Assembly: GCF_020707215.1 (NCBI RefSeq)
Contig: NZ_JAJFET010000001.1
Span: 868,001-932,000 of the forward strand
DNA length: 64,000 nucleotides
Source: Sphingomonas sp. PL-96
Lineage (GTDB): Bacteria > Pseudomonadota > Alphaproteobacteria > Sphingomonadales > Sphingomonadaceae
Reading direction: 5' to 3'
Shown: positions 48,567 through 58,128 of the stretch, piece by piece
Layout: each line of letters begins with the position of its first letter
How positions within the stretch are numbered: position 1 is the stretch's first letter
Made by a program: the position numbers and the translations under genes
Notes under the pieces: generated by a model
Database searches by the model: none
The model's input: the letters and a program-made list of their open reading frames with translations, nothing else
Told to the model about the DNA's origin: nothing

Positions 48567-49458
48567 AGTCGAACGGCCGCGTCAGGATGCCGCGCTGCGC
48601 CAGATAGGTGAAGATCGCGCGCGCTTGCGGCGTCTCCACCAGGCGGAACAGCGGGCTCGCGCCGCGCGGTTCCAGCGCGTGGCGGCGCAACAGCGCGTCG
48701 AGCGCGGCGCAGCGTTCGGCCAACGCCAGGCGGGTCCGGGTGGTCCAGGCGGTGTCGCGGTAGGCGGCGGTGCCGATCGCGATCGCGGTGGCGGACACTG
48801 GCCAGCTCCCTAGCCGCTTACGAAGCGCGGCGACGATGTCGGCGGCCCCGCAGGCAAAGCCCAGGCGTACGCCAGCCAGCCCGAAGAACTTGCCGAACGA
48901 GCGGAACACGAGCACGCGATCCTCGCGGCGGAGGTGCGGCAGGATGCTCAGCCGGGGCGTCGCATCCGCAAAGGCCTCGTCGATCACCAGCATGCCGCCT
49001 CTTTGCGCCAATCGCCGGCCGAGGCCGAGCAACCTATCGGGGGCGAACACGCGGCCATCGGGATTGTTCGGGTTGGCCAGCAGCAGGGTGCCGTCCCGCA
49101 CGTCCTCGGCCGCATCGGCATGGATGGCAGCAGCGCTCGGCAGCGCATCGGCATGCGTTCGGTAGCCGGGGGCAAGGTACCGGAAGGGCTGGGGCAAGCC
49201 CGCAAGCTCCAGCAGCCGAAGCCCCATTTCCGTGCCGGGAAGCGCGGCGACCGCCAGTTCGCCGGCGCCAAAGGCTTCCGCTGCGGTTGCTTCCAGCATC
49301 GCCAGGGAAGAGGCCGAGGGAAGCGCCCGCAAATCGACTGCGGGCAGGTCCCGCGGGGTCCAGGGCAGCGGGTTGATACCCGTGGAGAGATCGAGCCACG
49401 GCTGCGGGGCGTCAGGGAAGCATCGCGCCGCTTCGTCTAGGCAGCCGCCGTGGAACAT
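48484..49458 (-). CDS. cobC: CobC-type PLP aminotransferase (threonine-phosphate decarboxylase-like)
   Basis: The 324-residue class I aminotransferase-fold protein likely makes aminopropanol phosphate for CbiB. It begins FHGGCLDEAARCFPDAPQPW and WLDLSTGINPLPW. LLLANPNNPDGRVFAPDRLL, LVIDEAFADATP and the PLP-Lys motif FRSFGKFFGLAGVRLGF follow. ATG 49458 fits the family start; the longer frame to 49536 has no ribosome site. It lies upstream of cbiB and divergent from cobU. Confidence 0.92.
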   Translation of the reverse strand: MFHGGCLDEAARCFPDAPQPWLDLSTGINPLPWTPRDLPAVDLRALPSASSLAMLEATAAEAFGAGELAVAALPGTEMGLRLLELAGLPQPFRYLAPGYRTHADALPSAAAIHADAAEDVRDGTLLLANPNNPDGRVFAPDRLLGLGRRLAQRGGMLVIDEAFADATPRLSILPHLRREDRVLVFRSFGKFFGLAGVRLGFACGAADIVAALRKRLGSWPVSATAIAIGTAAYRDTAWTTRTRLALAERCAALDALLRRHALEPRGASPLFRLVETPQARAIFTYLAQRGILTRPFDYAPEWLRIGVPADTGALQRLDQALSDR

Positions 49459-49538
49459 CAGTGAGTGCAATGCGAAGTCTCGACTTGAGGGACGCTGGCC
49501 TCCATCTGCATTGGCGCCACAAAGGCCAAGGAGCAAGG

Positions 49539-50066
49539 ATGCGCATCACCGGACCGGATCGAACCATGCTGGTGCTGGGCGGCGCACGTTCGGGCAAGAG
49601 CCGCTATGCGCAGGCGGTGGCCGAGGCGGCTGGTGGCAGACTGGTGTTCGTGGCGACAGCGCAGGCGTTCGACGATGAGATGACCGACCGCATCCGTCGC
49701 CACCAGGCGGATCGCGATACACGCTGGACCACGGTGGAAGCGCCGCTCGACGTCGCGGGTGCCATCGCCGCCGCGGACGGGGAGGAGGCGGTGCTGCTGG
49801 TCGACTGCCTGACGCTCTGGGCATCCAATCTCCTGCTTGGCGAGGAAGACGCGGATGCGCGGCTGACGGCGCTGCTGGAGGCCATTGCCGGTGCGCGCGG
49901 GCAGGTGGTGCTGGTGGCCAATGAGGTCGGGCTCGGCATCGTGCCCGACAATGCACTTGCCCGTCGCTTCCGCGACCTGGCCGGCACCATCAACCAGCGG
50001 GTTGCCGCCGCCGTCGACCGCGTGCACATGACCGTCGCCGGCATCCCCATCGTCGTGAAGGGTTGA
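49539..50066 (+). CDS. cobU: Bifunctional adenosylcobinamide kinase/guanylyltransferase CobU
   Basis: The 175-residue enzyme phosphorylates adenosylcobinamide and transfers GMP to it. It has the P-loop VLGGARSGKSRYAQ, the guanylylated His region IRRHQADRDTRW, and VVLVANEVGLGIVPDNALA with TINQRVAAAVDRVHMTVAGI. AAGGAG stands before ATG 49539, so an upstream ATG at 49461 is rejected. It faces cobC and the cbiB-cobQ group. Confidence 0.95.
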   Translation: MRITGPDRTMLVLGGARSGKSRYAQAVAEAAGGRLVFVATAQAFDDEMTDRIRRHQADRDTRWTTVEAPLDVAGAIAAADGEEAVLLVDCLTLWASNLLLGEEDADARLTALLEAIAGARGQVVLVANEVGLGIVPDNALARRFRDLAGTINQRVAAAVDRVHMTVAGIPIVVKG

Positions 50067-50099
50067 CACTCGGCCAGCGCCAGCGGAAGCATCGGTGCG

Positions 50100-50256
50100 A
50101 CGACATGGGAGAGATCGGGCGGCCAGCCCGGCGCCGAAGGAGCAACCGCCCCGGAAACTTTCAGGCAGAAGGACCGGTCGTCATCAACATCTGGAGAGAG
50201 GCGCCCTGGCGTCCGCCGACGGGATAGCATTCTCAGGCAGGAAGGACAGAGGGGGC
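50100..50256 (+). ncRNA. Tandem glycine riboswitch
   Basis: Two copies of the glycine aptamer lie in tandem. The first (about 50105-50182) has GGGAGAGATCGGG, CGCCGAAGGAGCAACC and AAACTTTCAGGCAGAAGGACC. The second (about 50188-50254) has TGGAGAGAGGCGCC, CCGCCGACGGGATAGCA and TTCTCAGGCAGGAAGGACAG. The order and spacing match the known double glycine riboswitch. It directly precedes the L-serine dehydratase gene, so glycine should control it. Confidence 0.93.
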
Positions 50257-50286
50257 ATGGAACCGCCGGATGGCGGGGAGTTCATC

Positions 50287-51672
<1,386 letters not shown>

Positions 51673-51712
51673 GCCGCTTGCCGCGCCCGTCGTTCCGGTC
51701 CATTCGGCCGCC

Positions 51713-52465
51713 ATGCCCAAGATCCGCGCCGACCAGCTGCTCGTCGACCGAGGCCTCGCCGAAAGCCGCACCCGTGCCCAGGCGCTGGTGATGGCCGGGC
51801 TGGTGTTCGTCGGCGACCGCAAGATCGACAAGCCCGGCCAGCAACTTGCCGATGATGCCGTGCTGGACGTGCGCGGCCGCGACCACCCCTGGGTCTCGCG
51901 CGGGGGCATCAAGCTCGCCCACGGCCTGGACCATTTCGGCTGGGGCGTGGAAGGGGCGGTCGCGATCGACGTCGGCTCCTCGACCGGCGGCTTCACGGAC
52001 GTGCTGCTCACGCGCGGCGCGGCGCGCGTCTATGCGGTCGACAGCGGGACCAATCAGCTCGCCTGGAAGCTGCGGCAGGACCCGCGCGTCGTTGTGCACG
52101 AACAGACCAGCGCCCGGCTGCTGACGGCAGCGCATATTCCCGAACCCGTCGACCTGATCGTGTGCGACGCAAGCTTCATCGCGCTTGCCAAGGTGCTCGA
52201 CGTGCCGCTGGGCTTTGCGGGACCGGGCGCGCGGTTGCTCGCTTTGGTGAAGCCGCAGTTCGAGGCGGGGCGGGCGGAGGTCGGCAAGGGCGGGGTGGTG
52301 CGCGACCCGGCCGTGCACGCGCGCGTCTGCGAGGAGGTCGCGCAATGGCTCACCGGCCGCGGCTGGCGGGTCGAGGGTGTCGTGCCGAGCCCGATCACCG
52401 GTCCCGAGGGTAATGTCGAGTTCCTGATCGCGGCGCACGCTCCGGAGGCGGGCGATCCCGAATAG
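51713..52465 (+). CDS. tlyA: TlyA family rRNA (cytidine-2'-O)-methyltransferase
   Basis: The 250-residue protein has an S4 RNA-binding domain (IRADQLLVDRGLAESRTRAQ), then the SAM-binding site AIDVGSSTGGFTDVLLTRGA and the catalytic region LALVKPQFEAGRAEVGKGGV. TlyA proteins methylate 16S and 23S rRNA in some bacteria and were earlier called haemolysins. It starts 40 bases after the serine dehydratase stop and may be co-transcribed. Target nucleotide unknown here. Confidence 0.93.
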   Translation: MPKIRADQLLVDRGLAESRTRAQALVMAGLVFVGDRKIDKPGQQLADDAVLDVRGRDHPWVSRGGIKLAHGLDHFGWGVEGAVAIDVGSSTGGFTDVLLTRGAARVYAVDSGTNQLAWKLRQDPRVVVHEQTSARLLTAAHIPEPVDLIVCDASFIALAKVLDVPLGFAGPGARLLALVKPQFEAGRAEVGKGGVVRDPAVHARVCEEVAQWLTGRGWRVEGVVPSPITGPEGNVEFLIAAHAPEAGDPE

Positions 52466-52542
52466 GGACAGGCCCGACCGGGGTGCCGACGCTTGCAATG
52501 GTCGCAGCCGCACCGCAGACACGGCACCGATCGAACGACAGG

Positions 52543-53106
52543 ATGGTGCGGGTGAACGAGATCGCTTCCAGGTCCCAGCTGCGCGCAGGCTTCCTGCGCT
52601 GGGCGATCGTGACGGTGCCGCTGGTGCTGCTGCTCGGGCTGGCGGTCGGCACGCTGGTGCCGGCAGGATCGGAAAACGCCTGGTATGCCGCGCTCGACAA
52701 GCCGTCCTTCACGCCGCCCGACTGGGCGTTTCCCGTCGCGTGGACGCTGATCTACCTGCTGCTCGGCATTGCGGTCGCGATGGTGCTGGACGCGCGCGGC
52801 GCCCGCGGGCGGCGCGTCGCGGTCGCCGTGTTCGTGGTGCAGCTGGTGCTCAACCTTGCCTGGATGCCGCTGTTCTTCGGCGCGCACCGCGTGTCGGCGG
52901 CACTGGTGCTGATCCTGGTGCTGTTCGCGCTGGTGCTGGTGACGACGTGGCTGTTTGCGCGCATCCGCCCGCGCGCGGCGCTGTTGTTCGTGCCCTATAT
53001 CGCCTGGCTCGCGCTCGCGACGGCGCTCACCTGGCAGATCGATCGCCACAATCCCGATGCGGAGACCCTTGTGCCCGCGACCTCCTCCGCCCAAATGGCA
53101 CTCTAG
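52543..53106 (+). CDS. tspO: TspO/MBR family membrane protein
   Basis: The 187-residue protein has five helices and the TspO motif AWYAALDKPSFTPPDWAFPV followed by WTLIYLLLGIAVAMVLDARG, and LVLNLAWMPLFFGAHRVSAA. TspO binds tetrapyrroles and in alphaproteobacteria affects porphyrin and stress responses. The cytoplasmic N-terminal extension (MVRVNEIASRSQLRAGFLRW) is somewhat long; the start could be slightly further down. It follows tlyA with ~77 bases between. Confidence 0.9.
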   Translation: MVRVNEIASRSQLRAGFLRWAIVTVPLVLLLGLAVGTLVPAGSENAWYAALDKPSFTPPDWAFPVAWTLIYLLLGIAVAMVLDARGARGRRVAVAVFVVQLVLNLAWMPLFFGAHRVSAALVLILVLFALVLVTTWLFARIRPRAALLFVPYIAWLALATALTWQIDRHNPDAETLVPATSSAQMAL

Positions 53107-53126
53107 ACGCGGGAAGGACCTGACAC

Positions 53127-53426
53127 ATGCAATCCGAAAACCGGATCTTCGACGATTTCGCCAAGTTCGTGAACGGCGCGGCTGGCACGCTGGCCGGCAT
53201 GGCTCGCGAGGGCGAAAGTGCTGCGCGCGAGCGGGTCCGCGAAATGGTCGGCGGGCTCGACTTCGTCAGCCGCGACGAGTTCGAGGTGGTCAAGGCCATG
53301 GCGGTCGCCGCGCGCGACGAGGCCGACGAACTGAAGGCGCGGCTGGAAGCGCTGGAGGCGCGACTTGCAGGGTCGACGACGCCGCCGGCCGCAGCGGAGC
53401 CGCTGGCCGGCGACAGCATCGGCTAA
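53127..53426 (+). CDS. ubiK: UbiK family accessory factor (BMFP domain)
   Basis: The 99-residue protein reads MQSENRIFDDFAKFVNGAAG and then AARERVREMVGGLDFVSRDE, with FEVVKAMAVAARDEADELKA and a C-terminal coiled coil (LKARLEALEARL). This is the YqiC/UbiK pattern, a trimeric amphipathic protein that aids the ubiquinone biosynthetic complex. GGAAGGACC precedes the ATG. It follows tspO by 20 bases. Confidence 0.9.
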   Translation: MQSENRIFDDFAKFVNGAAGTLAGMAREGESAARERVREMVGGLDFVSRDEFEVVKAMAVAARDEADELKARLEALEARLAGSTTPPAAAEPLAGDSIG

Positions 53427-53531
53427 CGGGTTTTCCCCAGCTTTCTGGCCAGCGGCGTGCATCGACCTTGTGTCGGTGCGCGCCGCTTGGCATTTCTGAA
53501 CCATGACGACTGCCCATCCGGAAAGGACCTG

Positions 53532-54032
53532 ATGCTCGACGAAGCCGAGGAGGACCGCGACGCCGCCGCTCCGATCGACATGCTGGAGCGCTACTTTGCC
53601 GCACACGGCTGGTCGCACCAGCGCGACGAGGACGAGATCGTCGCCAAGGTCAAGGGAAGCTGGACCGAGTTCGAGCTGCGCGCGATCTGGCGCGCGGACG
53701 ATGGCGTGCTCCAGTTCCTGGCCTTCCCGGACGTGCGCGTGGCGGACGACCGCCGCACCGCGATCTATGAGGCGATCGGGCTTATCAACGAGCAGCTTTG
53801 GATCGGGCATTTCGAGCTCTGGTCGTCGAGCGGCATCCTGCTGTTCCGCCATGCGGCGATGATCGACGTCGAGGAGGCTGCGCTGTCGCTCGACCAGGCC
53901 GAGGTGCTGGTCGACACCGCGATCGACGAGTGCGAGCGCTTCTACCCGGTGTTCCAGTTCGTGCTGTGGGGTGGAAAGTCGCCCAAGGAAGCGATCGCCG
54001 CCTCGATGATCGAGACGCGAGGCGAGGCGTGA
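53532..54032 (+). CDS. YbjN domain-containing protein
   Basis: The 166-residue soluble protein starts MLDEAEEDRDAAAPIDMLER and contains DEDEIVAKVKGSWTEFELRA, VLQFLAFPDVRVADDRR and QFVLWGGKSPKEAIAASMIE, the YbjN-like sensor fold. Function is unknown; it may modulate stress or type III-like processes in other bacteria. ATG 53532 with AAAGGAC upstream is preferred. Its stop overlaps the proC start by one base (TGATG). Confidence 0.88.
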   Translation: MLDEAEEDRDAAAPIDMLERYFAAHGWSHQRDEDEIVAKVKGSWTEFELRAIWRADDGVLQFLAFPDVRVADDRRTAIYEAIGLINEQLWIGHFELWSSSGILLFRHAAMIDVEEAALSLDQAEVLVDTAIDECERFYPVFQFVLWGGKSPKEAIAASMIETRGEA

Positions 54033-54838
54033 TGCCGCTCCCGGCTGGTCCGCTGCTGCTGGTCGGCTGCGGCAACATGGCGGGCGCCATGCTGCGCCGC
54101 TGGCTGGAGGCCGGCACCGTGCCGGCCGATGACGTGACCGTCCTCAACCGCAGCGGGACGCGGGCGATTGAGGGCATCCGCGTCGTCACCCGGGCCGAGG
54201 ATGCGCCCGCAGCGGCGACGGTGATGCTGGGCATGAAGCCGCAGCAGCTCGATGCGATCGCCCAGACCGCCGTCGCACGGCTGCAGCCGCGGCTGCTGCT
54301 GTCGATCCTGGCCGGAGTGGAGAACGCCGCGCTGGCCGCGCGCTTCCGGGCCGACGCGATCGTGCGCGCGATGCCGAACCTGCCGGTGGCGATGGGCAAG
54401 GGCGTGGTCGCGCTGCACAGCGAGAGCCAGGACCAGGCGCTGCGCGGTGCGGCGACCGCGCTGATGGCGCCGCTCGGCCTGGTCGAGTGGATTGCCGAGG
54501 AACAGCTGTTTGATGCCGTCACCGCGCTGTCGGGCTGCGGCCCCGGCTTCGTGTTCCGCTTCATCGACGCAATGGGCGCGGCCGGTGCGGCGCTGGGCCT
54601 GCCGGAGGATCAGGCGCAGCGGCTGGCGATTGCAACCGTCGAGGGCGCAGGCTTGCTGGCGGGAGCGGCCGACGTGTCGCCCGCGACGCTCGCCGACCGG
54701 GTGGCGAGCCCCGGCGGATCGACGCGCGAGGGGCTGAACGTGCTAGACCGTGAAGACGCGCTCCGCCGTCTGATGGCGCAAACGCTTGCTGCTTCCGCCC
54801 GCCGCAACGCAGAGATGGCGGCTGCTGCGCGCGGGTAA
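54032..54838 (+). CDS. proC: Pyrroline-5-carboxylate reductase
   Basis: The 268-residue enzyme reduces pyrroline-5-carboxylate to proline. It has PLLLVGCGNMAGAMLRRWLE (NAD(P) binding), VMLGMKPQQLDAIAQTA, IVRAMPNLPVAMGKGVVALH and the P5CR signature ALSGCGPGFVFRFIDAMGAA with VASPGGSTREGLNVLDRE near the end. It begins one base inside the YbjN stop, so expression is coupled. Confidence 0.95.
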   Translation: MPLPAGPLLLVGCGNMAGAMLRRWLEAGTVPADDVTVLNRSGTRAIEGIRVVTRAEDAPAAATVMLGMKPQQLDAIAQTAVARLQPRLLLSILAGVENAALAARFRADAIVRAMPNLPVAMGKGVVALHSESQDQALRGAATALMAPLGLVEWIAEEQLFDAVTALSGCGPGFVFRFIDAMGAAGAALGLPEDQAQRLAIATVEGAGLLAGAADVSPATLADRVASPGGSTREGLNVLDREDALRRLMAQTLAASARRNAEMAAAARG

Positions 54839-54854
54839 GGCCGGTCTGCACCAC

Positions 54855-54990
54855 CAGCGACGTCGCGGTCGCCTCCTCTTCCGTTTGTCTCGAGCAGGGA
54901 TCGAGCTTGTCGAGAGCCCGTGTCGAGAGATCCTTCGCAGCCGGTTGTCGATACGCCGTCTCGACGAGTTCGACGACAGCTCGGGAGGAA
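54855..54990. repeat. Sphingomonad-type dispersed intergenic repeat
   Basis: The gap after proC contains GTTTGTCTCGAGCAGGGATC, GAGCTTGTCGAGAGCCCGTG, GTCGAGAGATCC and GCCGTCTCGACGAGTTCGAC. Its CTCGAGCA and TCGACGAGTTCGA motifs recur in inverted form. It has the look of the dispersed TCGAG-rich intergenic element of sphingomonads that forms long imperfect hairpins. It separates convergent proC and the MarR gene, and may also terminate transcription. Confidence 0.5.
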
Positions 54991-55007
54991 CGGGCGATCG
55001 ACCCGCG

Positions 55008-55499
55008 CTACCGGTCCCCCAACGCCCGGATCATCGCGCGGTCACTTTCGGGCACAAGACTCTCCAGCACCGTCCAGAAGCCCGCAACCGCCTCCGGCCC
55101 AGCGGCCTGATACGCCCGGGCAAGCCGCTCCCGCACCAGCTGGTACAGCCGCGCCTCCAGCGCCGCCCCTTCCGCCGTCAGCCGCAGCAGCCGCTTGCGC
55201 GCGTCGCGATCGTCGCTGCGGCTCTCCACCAAGCCGCGTTCCGACAACTCCCCCAGCACCCGGCCCAGCGACTGTTTGGTGATCGCCAGCAGCCGCAGCA
55301 GCTCGCTCACCGACAGGCCGGGCTTGCGCGCGATGAAGTAGAGCGCGCGATGGTGCGCCCGCCCAAGGCGATGCGCCTCCAGCGCCGCGTCCGTCACTCG
55401 GCTGAGGTTCGACTGCCCGAAATAAAGAAGCTCGAAGCCGCGCCGGATCTCCGTCTCGCGAAGGAATTGCGCCGAGGCGGCATGGGTTGCGGCAGTCAT
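55008..55499 (-). CDS. MarR family transcriptional regulator
   Basis: The 163-residue protein has a winged-helix domain: LEAHRLGRAHHRALYFIARK, GLSVSELLRLLAITKQSLGR, VLGELSERGLVESRSDDRDA and RKRLLRLTAEGAALEARLYQ. This is the classic MarR layout with the DxR wing. Its ligand is unknown. It starts divergently from the aminotransferase gene, separated by 78 bases, so it may regulate it. Confidence 0.92.
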   Translation of the reverse strand: MTAATHAASAQFLRETEIRRGFELLYFGQSNLSRVTDAALEAHRLGRAHHRALYFIARKPGLSVSELLRLLAITKQSLGRVLGELSERGLVESRSDDRDARKRLLRLTAEGAALEARLYQLVRERLARAYQAAGPEAVAGFWTVLESLVPESDRAMIRALGDR

Positions 55500-55577
55500 G
55501 TTGACCTGTTCTGCCAGCGGCCCTAGGCCACGGCAAGCCGGAACGGCGCAGCGCCGTTGCCGCTTGCGGAGCAGACC

Positions 55578-56678
55578 ATGACCGACCAGTTCGAACCACG
55601 CTTCCCCCTGACGCCGAGCGCCTCGCCGCTTCCGGCCAGCGAGCGTGCGGAAAAGCTGGTAAGCCCCGGCTTTGGCCGCGTGTTCACCGACCACATGGCG
55701 ATCGCGCGCTGGTCGGAGGAAAAAGGCTGGCACGACGCCCAGATTGTCGCCCGCGGCCCTGTGCAGATGGACCCGGCAGCGGCCGTGCTCCACTATGCGC
55801 AGGAGATTTTCGAGGGCCTGAAAGCCTATCGGCTGGAGGACGGCGGTGTCGGCCTGTTCCGTCCAGACGAGAATGCCAGGCGCTTCCGCCGCTCGGCCAA
55901 GCGCATGGCGATGCCCGAACTGCCGGAGGAGCTGTTCCTCGCCTCATGCCGCGAACTCTCCCTGGTCGAGCGCGACTGGATCCCGGAGGGCGAGGGCGGG
56001 GCGCTCTACCTGCGCCCGTTCATGTTCGCGAGCGAGGTGTTCCTGGGGGTGAAGCCCTCGGCCGAATATCTCTACATCGTGCTCGCCTCTTCGGTCGGCG
56101 CCTATTTCAAGGGTGGTGCTCCCAGCGTGTCGCTGTGGGTGTCGCAGGAATATACGCGTGCGGCCGCCGGCGGCACGGGCGAGGCCAAGTGCGGCGGCAA
56201 TTATGCCGGCAGCCTCGTGGCTCAGGCGGAGGCGATCCGCCAGGGCTGCGACCAGGTGGTCTTCCTCGACGCGGCGGAGCGCCGCTGGATCGAGGAACTC
56301 GGTGGCATGAACATCTTCTTCGTGTTCGATGACGGCAGCATGCTGACGCCGGCGCTGACCGGCACGATCCTTCCCGGCATCACGCGCGATTCGATCCTCC
56401 GCATCGCCCGCGATCAGGGCATCGCCGTCCGCGAGGAACGCTATGGGATCGACCAGTGGGAGGCCGACGCGAGGAGCGGCCGCCTGCGCGAGGCATTCGC
56501 CTGCGGCACCGCCGCGGTCGTGACGCCGATCGGCAAGGTGTCGTCGCCTGAAGGAAGCTTCTCCATCGGCAACGGCGGTGCCGGCGAGCGCACGCTCGCG
56601 CTGCGCGACACGCTGGTCAACCTCCAGCGCGGCCGGTCCGAGGACCCGTACGGCTGGCTCGAGCGCCTGGGCGCATAA
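55578..56678 (+). CDS. ilvE: Branched-chain amino acid aminotransferase
   Basis: The 366-residue PLP enzyme (fold type IV) interconverts branched-chain amino acids and their oxoacids. It has VLHYAQEIFEGLKAYRLEDG, the active-site Lys in GGTGEAKCGGNYAGSLVAQA, LGGMNIFFVFDDGSMLTP and REAFACGTAAVVTPIGKV. The length is that of the long type II class. ATG 55578 gives the usual N-terminus MTDQFEPRF; an in-frame TTG at 55557 precedes it. Confidence 0.95.
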   Translation: MTDQFEPRFPLTPSASPLPASERAEKLVSPGFGRVFTDHMAIARWSEEKGWHDAQIVARGPVQMDPAAAVLHYAQEIFEGLKAYRLEDGGVGLFRPDENARRFRRSAKRMAMPELPEELFLASCRELSLVERDWIPEGEGGALYLRPFMFASEVFLGVKPSAEYLYIVLASSVGAYFKGGAPSVSLWVSQEYTRAAAGGTGEAKCGGNYAGSLVAQAEAIRQGCDQVVFLDAAERRWIEELGGMNIFFVFDDGSMLTPALTGTILPGITRDSILRIARDQGIAVREERYGIDQWEADARSGRLREAFACGTAAVVTPIGKVSSPEGSFSIGNGGAGERTLALRDTLVNLQRGRSEDPYGWLERLGA

Positions 56679-56695
56679 CCCCCTTTCCACCACGC

Positions 56696-56718
56696 CCGGG
56701 GCCGGTATAAGGCCCCGG
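56696..56718 (+). terminator. GC-rich hairpin after ilvE
   Basis: CCGGGGCC and GGCCCCGG form a perfect eight-base stem around GGTATAA, 18 bases after the ilvE stop and just before the tRNA gene. Only a short T-containing tail follows, so termination strength is uncertain. Confidence 0.55.
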
Positions 56719-56722
56719 CTGT

Positions 56723-56797
56723 TGGGGCGTCGCCAAGCGGTAAGGCACCGGTTTTTGGTACCGGCATTCGCAGGTTCGAATCCTGCCGCCCCAGCCA
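56723..56797 (+). tRNA. tRNA-Gln (anticodon TTG)
   Basis: The cloverleaf is complete. The acceptor arms TGGGGCG and CGCCCCA pair, the anticodon arm CCGGT-TTTTGGT-ACCGG presents TTG (reads CAA, Gln), and the T arm has GGTTCGAATCC. CCA is encoded at 56795-56797. The 3' end of this gene abuts a degraded integrase on the opposite strand, so it is likely an integration site for a mobile element. Confidence 0.96.
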
Positions 56798-57440
56798 ACC
56801 GATTTTATTCACTTTCTTCCCCTTTTTCGGTGTGCGCTTCGGGCGCGTTCTGCACTTGCGCGCTTCGAGTTTTGCGACCGCAGAATCGCTCAGCGACGCG
56901 GTCATCGCCTGGTAGAGATCGAGCATCCGGGCGACCGTGGAGACGGTCCAGCCAAGCATCGCGGCGATTTCGGACGGCGTTGCGCCGGCTTGCCCGAGGA
57001 TCGTGCAGGCGGTGCCGCGCAGGTCGTGGAAGTGCAGGCCGTCGCGACCCGCGCGGACAACCGTCTCGCGCCAGCGGTGATCGCAGTTGACCTTGCCCAC
57101 GGCTTGCCGTCGCGGGTGAGGATCGTCTTTGCGGTGCGCGGCTGCGCGTCCAGGAGCGCCTTCAGCGACTGGGTGACCGCATGTCGATCACGCGGTTGCG
57201 TTTGGCCTGGCGCAGCCGGATGCGCTGGCCGTCATAGGCCGTCGACGGCAGCGCCAGGAGGTCGCCCTTGCGCTGGCCGGTGCCCAGCGCCAGTTTGAAG
57301 GCGACGCTGGCGGACGGCGCGGCTGCTCTCGGCGGTCGGGGCGCCCTGGCGTCCGCCTCGCTGGCATAGTGCGTGGCAGCTTGCGGGCGCCGTCCGCGTT
57401 GCCGACAGTCACCGTCTTCTTCGCGGCGCCGCGATCGTGC
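56798..57440 (-). pseudogene. Degraded tyrosine recombinase (phage-type integrase)
   Basis: Three minus-strand frames join into one catalytic domain. The first reads AFKLALGTGQRKGDLLALPS and AYDGQRIRLRQAKRNRVID (catalytic Arg in GQR). The next has KALLDAQPRTAKTILTRDGK. The last has LHFHDLRGTACTILGQAGAT (HxxR box), AAMLGW and LDLYQAMTASLSDSAVAK with the catalytic Tyr. Frame breaks lie near 57180 and 57100. The N-terminal core-binding domain is missing, and the C-terminal frame runs into the antisense of tRNA-Gln. It is a dead integrase marking a former element at the tRNA 3' end. Confidence 0.8.
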
Positions 57441-57622
57441 CAGTGGGGCTTTGACGCCGGTAACCTCTTACTGCTTCTGCAGCTGATAGTCCTGCCTATC
57501 GCAGTCGCTGCGGTGGATGGTCAGCGCCGGCAGGCTGACGCCGGAGATGGTCGTCGTCTTGCCGAGCAGCGCCAGCTTTGCCAGTCCATGGCCGGCGGGC
57601 GGCGCACAGAAAGGGAGCCCCG

Positions 57623-57898
57623 ATGTTTCTGACGATTCTGGCGGCCGGTCTGGATGAGCCTAGCCTGGCCGATAGCGTGCGATCCTGCTCGGCGGCGGTG
57701 CATAGTGCCCAGCTTGAGGATGCGATCTACGCTTGTTCGCGACAAATAGAGGAGGACACCGCTTGCGCCGCCGCTCTCGCGCTGAGGCGAACCGCGCCAT
57801 TCGCGCTCCCGATGCTGCCTGCAGAGAAGAGAGCCGGTGCTCTCGCCTCTTTCGACGCCAGAGTTACCGTCTGCATCGAGCATGAGGAGGGCTTATAA
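57623..57898 (+). CDS. Hypothetical protein in the degenerate island (91 aa)
   Basis: The frame has AAAGGGAG just upstream of ATG 57623 and encodes MFLTILAAGLDEPSLADSVR, several cysteines (RSCSAAVHSAQLEDAIYACS, EEDTACAAAL), and ends CIEHEEGL. The first residues are mildly hydrophobic but not a strong signal peptide. No family is recognised. The good ribosome site favours a real gene, the degenerate surroundings argue against one. Confidence 0.4.
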   Translation: MFLTILAAGLDEPSLADSVRSCSAAVHSAQLEDAIYACSRQIEEDTACAAALALRRTAPFALPMLPAEKRAGALASFDARVTVCIEHEEGL

Positions 57899-58029
57899 GG
57901 TCGGGCGAAATCGTCATGCTGGCTGCGGCCAGCCGGCCATGGAAGTTGGCACTCCAAGCGTGACAAGCCTCAGGCCGCAACGGCGGAGGTAAAGTGTGTC
58001 GTTTCGACTGTCTGCACCCGCGGCCGGCG

Positions 58030-58128
58030 CTACACGTGGATGATACCGCCGAGCAACAACAGTTGCATCGCCAGTTGGCACCCTAGGAAGGCAACGCCCG
58101 TCAACGCCACGCTCTTTAGGCTCAACAT
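58030..58128 (-). CDS. Possible single-span membrane microprotein (32 aa)
   Basis: The frame encodes MLSLKSVALTGVAFLGCQLA followed by MQLLLLGGIIHV, a single hydrophobic helix. Its ATG overlaps the stop of another hydrophobic frame (containing RVLILLAGFGASALPAWSLL) that has no good start. The overlap looks like translational coupling, but such frames can arise by chance in GC-rich DNA. Confidence 0.2.
   Translation of the reverse strand: MLSLKSVALTGVAFLGCQLAMQLLLLGGIIHV

Noticed and set aside
56441..57100. Intact 219-residue protein reading from the integrase through tRNA-Gln
   Set aside because: Past the integrase tail, the segment GRQDSNLRMPVPKTGAL is simply the antisense of the tRNA followed by the antisense of ilvE, not a real fusion.
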